A DNA stretch of 64,000 nucleotides, taken from assembly GCF_005473905.2 (NCBI RefSeq), contig NZ_CP061336.1:4208501-4272500 (forward strand), written 5' to 3'. Source of the stretch: Ruminiclostridium herbifermentans. Lineage in GTDB: Bacteria > Bacillota > Clostridia > Acetivibrionales > DSM-1351. Positions 59,753-64,000 of the stretch are shown piece after piece. Position 1 is the first letter of the stretch. Each line of letters opens with the position of its first letter. The notes beneath the pieces are model-generated. The model saw only the letters and a list, made by a program, of their open reading frames with translations. It made no database searches and was not told where the DNA came from. The translations under genes were made by a program, and so were the position numbers.

Positions 59753-59785
59753 GCCAGAACTAAAATTCTAGAGTTCAGAATTTTA
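59753..59785. terminator. Weak hairpin between the fusion gene and the flippase
   Basis: AAAATTCT and AGAATTTT form a short stem with a seven-base loop. T-content after it is low. The 270-bp spacer has no other feature I can name. Confidence 0.35.
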
Positions 59786-59917
59786 ACCTCATTTCCACAT
59801 CCAATATCCACTATAGTAGTGTGTTAGTGCAGACATCATTTCAGTTTTCGGTATATATGTCCTCTTGCCTAACAGTTTTTTAACTTTTTTCATTAAATGT
59901 TTTGTTCGTTATTTTCG

Positions 59918-62236
59918 TTAACTATTTTTTAATTGATTTTTTTTAAATTTTCCAGCTATTTTGTGTAATTTTTTAGCTTGCTCATACTGCCTGCAATATT
60001 TTTTTGCAAGCACCTTTAATGAAGCTTTGTCATTTTTTAAATCAGAAAGCAGCCGTTCATAAAAAATTGGCTTATTAGCATTCTTTGGCATCTGTATAGT
60101 CCAATAATCACTGAGCCGGTTTTGTATTAGTTCTGCCTTGTTGTAGTTATGTAAACTATTTAATAAAATTTCACCCTTTTGAGTTAATGACAACACCATA
60201 GAAGCTCCCTTCTTGTCATTTCTATATTTCTTCCCCCAATAATCCCCAAGTCTAATATCCGAACAGCTAGATGTCCTAAAATTACACTCATAGCAGCAAT
60301 CTGCAAGGCAATTCCCAATTTTAAAAAATCTAAAAAACAAGTCCTTTGATTCTTCTTTGATATATGCTTTATCTCCGTCAGAAATTTTTATATGACGTTT
60401 TTGCCAACCCTTTGGTTTATATCTGAATTCAACGTCCGGCGTTTTTCCAAAATTGTATTGCAAACTTAGTTCATCAAGATATTTCTTCCATAAAATATCA
60501 GATGGTACTCCATGACAAATAAGGTCAACGAGGACATAATTATCCCTTGTCCCTTTATTTCTTAATAAGTTATCAATTCCGGCAACTTGACAGGGAGTGC
60601 CAAAAATGATTGCTTTTTTTGAATTTAATATTTGATTTATGCTACTTTCAAAATGGCTCTGTATATACTTTGAGCCCTGAAAAGTATTAATTTTAGCTAC
60701 ATGGCCTGCCAGAACACATGTGTGCTTTGCTATCTTATTTTCTTTATCATAAACACAGCCTATAACGTCATATCCACTTTTACAGCAATACCTTGCCAGT
60801 TCATGAGCCACTCCTCCTGATGAAGAACTGTTTAATGTAAAATTATATTTTGAACGCCCCATAAATAATTTATCCTTATCCTTACCTATAGGAGCAGCGT
60901 TCTTTCCGTTAAAAGGGCATACAGTTACGCATTTCCTGCATCTATTACATTTATCTTCATTTATATTAGCCTGCAAGAAACCATTATTGTTAACTGCTAT
61001 AGAAATTGCAGATTGTGGACAAACAGCCTTGCAAACCCCACAACCACAACAAGTATTAGTTATTTTTATGTTGGAAACAGTATCAGAATTTATACTGTTC
61101 TTTATAGAGTTACTTAGAAACCTTTTTGAACATTCACGCTTTTCCTCAAGTAATTTGTTAACAGCTTCATAGTTTATATTCATTGCATTTTGCACAGAGA
61201 CTTTATCATTCCCGCAATATAGTTTGCTCTCTAGTCCAAATAGACTAAGAATATTGTATATTCTAGAATTCTGAGAAGTTTTATTCTTATCTGAAAATCT
61301 CTTATATACTACAAATGGCTTCTCGTTAATTATAGAAAAAACCGTTCCATGAAAAGAGTCTGTACAAACAAAATGGGCATTTTCAAACAAATCCAAAAAT
61401 TCTAGAGGGCCTACTCCATTTAGAACCTTAAAACTTCTCTTATAATCTTTAGGATGGACAGGTATTACCACTATTTCTAATCCCAATTTTTCAGCAATTC
61501 TCTCCACACTTTTCCAAGGCTTTTTAGCACTTCCTAAAAAATAACAAAGCAAATAGGGTTTATTGATTAGCTTTAGGTCAAACTTTGAATCCTTAATTTC
61601 TTTCCAGTCTTTCTTGCTGAGCAGTAGGGTTGGATCAAGTACCACCTTCGCATCTTGTCCCGTTAAACTACGAATTATTTCCCTTCCTTCTTTTTCACGT
61701 ACTGATATGTATTTAAAACTCTTAAGCTGCTTTCTCATATTCTCTTTTATATCATCATCATTAATTGATGACACACCCATACTGGGAGCATATGAAACTT
61801 TTTTCCAATCATTATTTACAAAATCTAAAAAATATTTAGAATTATAAGCAGTAGGAGTCCATATCTGGTCACTTCCGCAAATAAATGTGTCAAACTGGTT
61901 ATTTAACGCATGGAGTTTTGAAGCAGTGTCACAGCTATGTGTAAATTTAATATTCTCTTTACGAAAAGAATCAAATAATTTACTTCTTTCAGTATCAACA
62001 TCACCATAGGATTTCACCGCTCTATTAACTGTATGAATAACCTTATTAAGAAAAAGCATAGGATTTTTAAGCATATCCTTTATTGTCCAAATACGCTTAT
62101 CAATAGGTATATAATTAATAACACTTGGGTCAAACCCCATTCTCTTTAAAGTTTCGCTCAGTGCGTACACTTGTAATACAGTGCCAAAATTATTGTAATG
62201 AAACCAAGTCATTAAAGCAATTTTATTTAAACTCAT
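59918..62236 (-). CDS. Polysaccharide pyruvyl transferase / FrhB-type ferredoxin-domain fusion
   Basis: A 772-residue two-part protein. Residues 1-375 are a polysaccharide pyruvyl transferase domain (MTWFHYNNFGTVLQVYAL, GSDQIW at 121-126, TDSFHGTVFS at 292-301), which would add pyruvate ketals to sugars. From 396 two 4Fe-4S motifs follow (CCGCGVCKAVCP, CNRCRKCVTVCP), then an FrhB/FdhB-like domain (GGVAHELARYC, GTPCQVAGIDN, DLICHGVPS, CSDIRLGDYWG), related to F420-dependent hydrogenase beta subunits. Both domains also occur as separate neighbours in other polysaccharide loci. The redox role is unknown. The ATG at 62236 follows AAAGGATT. Confidence 0.88.
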   Translation of the reverse strand: MSLNKIALMTWFHYNNFGTVLQVYALSETLKRMGFDPSVINYIPIDKRIWTIKDMLKNPMLFLNKVIHTVNRAVKSYGDVDTERSKLFDSFRKENIKFTHSCDTASKLHALNNQFDTFICGSDQIWTPTAYNSKYFLDFVNNDWKKVSYAPSMGVSSINDDDIKENMRKQLKSFKYISVREKEGREIIRSLTGQDAKVVLDPTLLLSKKDWKEIKDSKFDLKLINKPYLLCYFLGSAKKPWKSVERIAEKLGLEIVVIPVHPKDYKRSFKVLNGVGPLEFLDLFENAHFVCTDSFHGTVFSIINEKPFVVYKRFSDKNKTSQNSRIYNILSLFGLESKLYCGNDKVSVQNAMNINYEAVNKLLEEKRECSKRFLSNSIKNSINSDTVSNIKITNTCCGCGVCKAVCPQSAISIAVNNNGFLQANINEDKCNRCRKCVTVCPFNGKNAAPIGKDKDKLFMGRSKYNFTLNSSSSGGVAHELARYCCKSGYDVIGCVYDKENKIAKHTCVLAGHVAKINTFQGSKYIQSHFESSINQILNSKKAIIFGTPCQVAGIDNLLRNKGTRDNYVLVDLICHGVPSDILWKKYLDELSLQYNFGKTPDVEFRYKPKGWQKRHIKISDGDKAYIKEESKDLFFRFFKIGNCLADCCYECNFRTSSCSDIRLGDYWGKKYRNDKKGASMVLSLTQKGEILLNSLHNYNKAELIQNRLSDYWTIQMPKNANKPIFYERLLSDLKNDKASLKVLAKKYCRQYEQAKKLHKIAGKFKKNQLKNS

Positions 62237-62344
62237 TTTAATCCTTTAATTTAACTTCTATTAATTTGAATCCTGTTAATTCAAATCCTTCTAATTTAAC
62301 TACTCTCAATGATTAAAACACAAAATGTAAAAAAGCTTCTGCAT

Positions 62345-63076
62345 TTATTTTTTCAAAAAAGCCTTTAACTCATTTACCCTTTCTTCTCCAAAAAGCATCT
62401 TTAGCTTGCTTGTACAAAAATGCTTTATTTTTTTTCCCCTAGTGAGCCATGATGCATCAAAATGATGAATACAATAGGTGTTCTGAGTAATTGTCGTTAT
62501 CCCAGTCTCAAAATTTTTAGGTGAAAAATACTCATTATGATAAAATGCCGTACCATCAGAGGTTATTTGCATTGAATTATCCAGTTCAATGTTATAAAAC
62601 TCTTTAGTTAATTTTGTAATAATAGAAACATTTGTAGTTAAATCAAAGCTGCCATCTGCTTGTATAAAGTGCCTGTTTTCATAGCTTTTTAACAGCATAT
62701 TTATCCAACTATTATTTAAAGCAGCACCCATAATAGCTGTTTGTATGGACTCTTTATCTTCAAATCCCGAGAATGCATTATGTTCTAGCAATGGGTCTAA
62801 GCTTTTAAGCAATTCTACATCGGTATCCATATATATTCCGCCCTGCTCCTTCATTGCATAAAGCCGTACATAGTCCGATACAAAAGCCCATTTTTTAGCT
62901 TGATAAGCTTCATATACATATTGATTACATGTATAATCAAAATTCTTTTCATTCCATTCAACAATTTTGTATGAAGGGCAATACTTCTTCCAGCTATATA
63001 TGCACTTTTCTACACCTCTAGGTATTGGATTCCCTCCAAACCAACAATAATGAATAACTTTAGGTATATTTGACAT
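62345..63076 (-). CDS. Glycosyltransferase with DXD motif (GT32-like)
   Basis: A 243-residue cytoplasmic transferase. PKVIHYCWFGGNPIP at the N-terminus, WAFVSDYVRLYAMKEQGGIYMDTDVELLKSLDPLL (with the DTD metal-binding motif) and a C-terminal HHFDASW are typical of the Gly_transf_sug/GT32 group in capsule and exopolysaccharide loci. Donor and acceptor sugars cannot be inferred. The ATG at 63076 follows GGAGGTTTAG. Confidence 0.9.
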   Translation of the reverse strand: MSNIPKVIHYCWFGGNPIPRGVEKCIYSWKKYCPSYKIVEWNEKNFDYTCNQYVYEAYQAKKWAFVSDYVRLYAMKEQGGIYMDTDVELLKSLDPLLEHNAFSGFEDKESIQTAIMGAALNNSWINMLLKSYENRHFIQADGSFDLTTNVSIITKLTKEFYNIELDNSMQITSDGTAFYHNEYFSPKNFETGITTITQNTYCIHHFDASWLTRGKKIKHFCTSKLKMLFGEERVNELKAFLKK

Positions 63077-63236
63077 CTAAACCTCCACATCTAGTTTTCT
63101 TATGAACTCCACTTTCCCACTTAAAAATTCTATCGGTGTTCAAACTTATCAATGGTTTGTTGCCGAAATAATTGCTTAAATTAGTAAGGTTTCTAGGAAC
63201 TAGCAATTGTTCATTCTCAGCATTTTAACTGAAGTT

Positions 63237-63436
63237 TTCGAGCTGTTTGTACTGCTTCATACGCCTTTTTGGGTAAAAACCATATGTGGTTTTTATGGCT
63301 CAAAATCGCACCATGTTTGCATAAACTTTGATTTCGAGCTGCTTGTACTTCTTTATACACCTTTTTTGGTAAAACCATATGTGGTTTTTATGGCTCGAAA
63401 TCGCACCATGTTTGCATAAACTTTGATTTCGAGCTG
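63237..63436. repeat. Tandem repeat, two 95-96 bp units plus start of a third
   Basis: Units begin TTCGAGCTG at 63237, 63333 and 63428. Each contains a perfect small hairpin AAACCA TATG TGGTTT, and in the second unit this is enclosed by GATTTCGAGC / GCTCGAAATC. The third copy runs into the stop codon of the polymerase gene. It fills most of the 360-bp spacer before the glycosyltransferase gene. Confidence 0.85.
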
Positions 63437-64000
63437 TTATCTACTCAAAAATGTCCTATACGGCAAAACAGTATACCACCCCAGCTTAACCGTTCCATAA
63501 AAAAATATAAAAATAAACATTGCATACACTGTAGCCATGATAATAGTTTTTATAATAGCATTGTCCTCAGAATATAAAATCTCTGGAATAAACAATATTT
63601 GAGCTGCCTCAAAGCATAAAATTATTCTTTCAGCTATCAAAATTGACCCAGAAAAAATAGTAAAAACTGATGCAACCAATTGTATGTTCATGTATATTCT
63701 ATAACTAAAATTCTCTGAATTCTTACTATAACACAAATAACCAATAGTTGTAATTACTGTATTTATTAAAATATGGACATACGGCGTATCTGGTACATCA
63801 TACACGCTGCCGAAATATGTTACATATCTTGTCTGCGACATAATAAATTTGAATAGACTTCCCACAAAAGGCGTACTAATAGCCGAAACAACAATAACGA
63901 TAACTCCTATCTTAGGAGATATTTTTATATTACAAATAAAGTACAAAGGTAAAAAAATTAATGCTATGGTGTGAAAGCTAGCAGCAAATAAAATTACCAA
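63437..64000 (-). CDS. EpsG-like polysaccharide polymerase, N-terminus outside the window
   Basis: The last 187 or so residues of a multi-helix membrane protein of the EpsG/Wzy type. LFAASFHTIALIFLPLYFI contains the His-bearing motif (ASxFHxxAL) common to EpsG proteins, and at least five membrane helices follow. It would polymerise lipid-linked repeat units exported by the flippase. The frame is open to the window edge. Its stop codon lies within the third repeat unit of the tandem array. Confidence 0.8.
   Translation of the reverse strand: MVILFAASFHTIALIFLPLYFICNIKISPKIGVIVIVVSAISTPFVGSLFKFIMSQTRYVTYFGSVYDVPDTPYVHILINTVITTIGYLCYSKNSENFSYRIYMNIQLVASVFTIFSGSILIAERIILCFEAAQILFIPEILYSEDNAIIKTIIMATVYAMFIFIFFYGTVKLGWYTVLPYRTFLSR

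Noticed and set aside
63237-63436. CRISPR array
   Set aside because: Only two full units, in direct contact with no spacers of constant length, and a unit length of 95 bp that is far too long for a CRISPR repeat.

Overview
The window looks like a chromosomal segment of a low-GC, spore-forming, anaerobic Firmicute of the cellulolytic clostridia (Ruminiclostridium-like). This rests on very AT-rich spacers, a spoIIR gene, a flavodiiron protein, a GGGtGRT-family operon, clostridial-type ribosomal and RNA polymerase operons, and a dockerin-bearing SGNH esterase of the kind carried on cellulosomes. The species assignment is inference. Nearly all genes lie on the minus strand. The exceptions are the 3' part of a class A penicillin-binding protein at the left edge and a chemotaxis receptor at 15.6-17.8 kb. 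I see no rRNA, tRNA or CRISPR array.

Layout: 0-2.8 kb holds pbp1A (partial) and proB, convergent on a shared terminator. 3.0-9.4 kb is an L-arabinose module (araR, araK, araA, araD) with a 42-bp perfect palindrome over the araK promoter; the EamA transporter gene overlapping araR is frameshifted. 10.3-12.0 kb is a two-gene Fe-S-scaffold-like/GGGtGRT operon behind a hairpin-rich leader. 12.5-13.4 kb is a dockerin/CE3-type esterase gene broken by an in-frame stop. Then come fprA and the chemotaxis receptor.

18.0-35.3 kb is the translation/transcription superoperon, read right to left: rpmG-secE-nusG-rplK-rplA, rplJ-rplL behind an L10 leader, rpoB-rpoC, an L7Ae-like gene, rpsL-rpsG-fusA-tuf. 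Promoters can be read before rpmG, rplJ and rpoB, and terminators after rplL, rpoC and tuf.

35.8-56.5 kb holds ilvD and ilvB, cvpA with a DUF5711 gene, a YkvI-like carrier, a Gld-type ABC operon, a calcium-type P-ATPase, mgtC, spoIIR, pyrG and vanZ. From 56.6 kb to the right edge is an exopolysaccharide cluster (priming sugar transferase, flippase, a pyruvyl-transferase/FrhB fusion, a GT32-like transferase, an EpsG-like polymerase).

The most notable unexplained feature is a family of three dispersed 236-239 bp elements (35.5, 48.3 and 52.4 kb, the last inverted). They share inverted ends and a multi-helix fold with compensatory base changes. A second, smaller family (about 100 bp, three copies) sits before ilvB and pyrG. 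Other points: a translation start embedded in a terminator (YkvI-like gene), a 95-bp hairpin-forming tandem repeat beside the polymerase gene, and two degraded genes within 5 kb.
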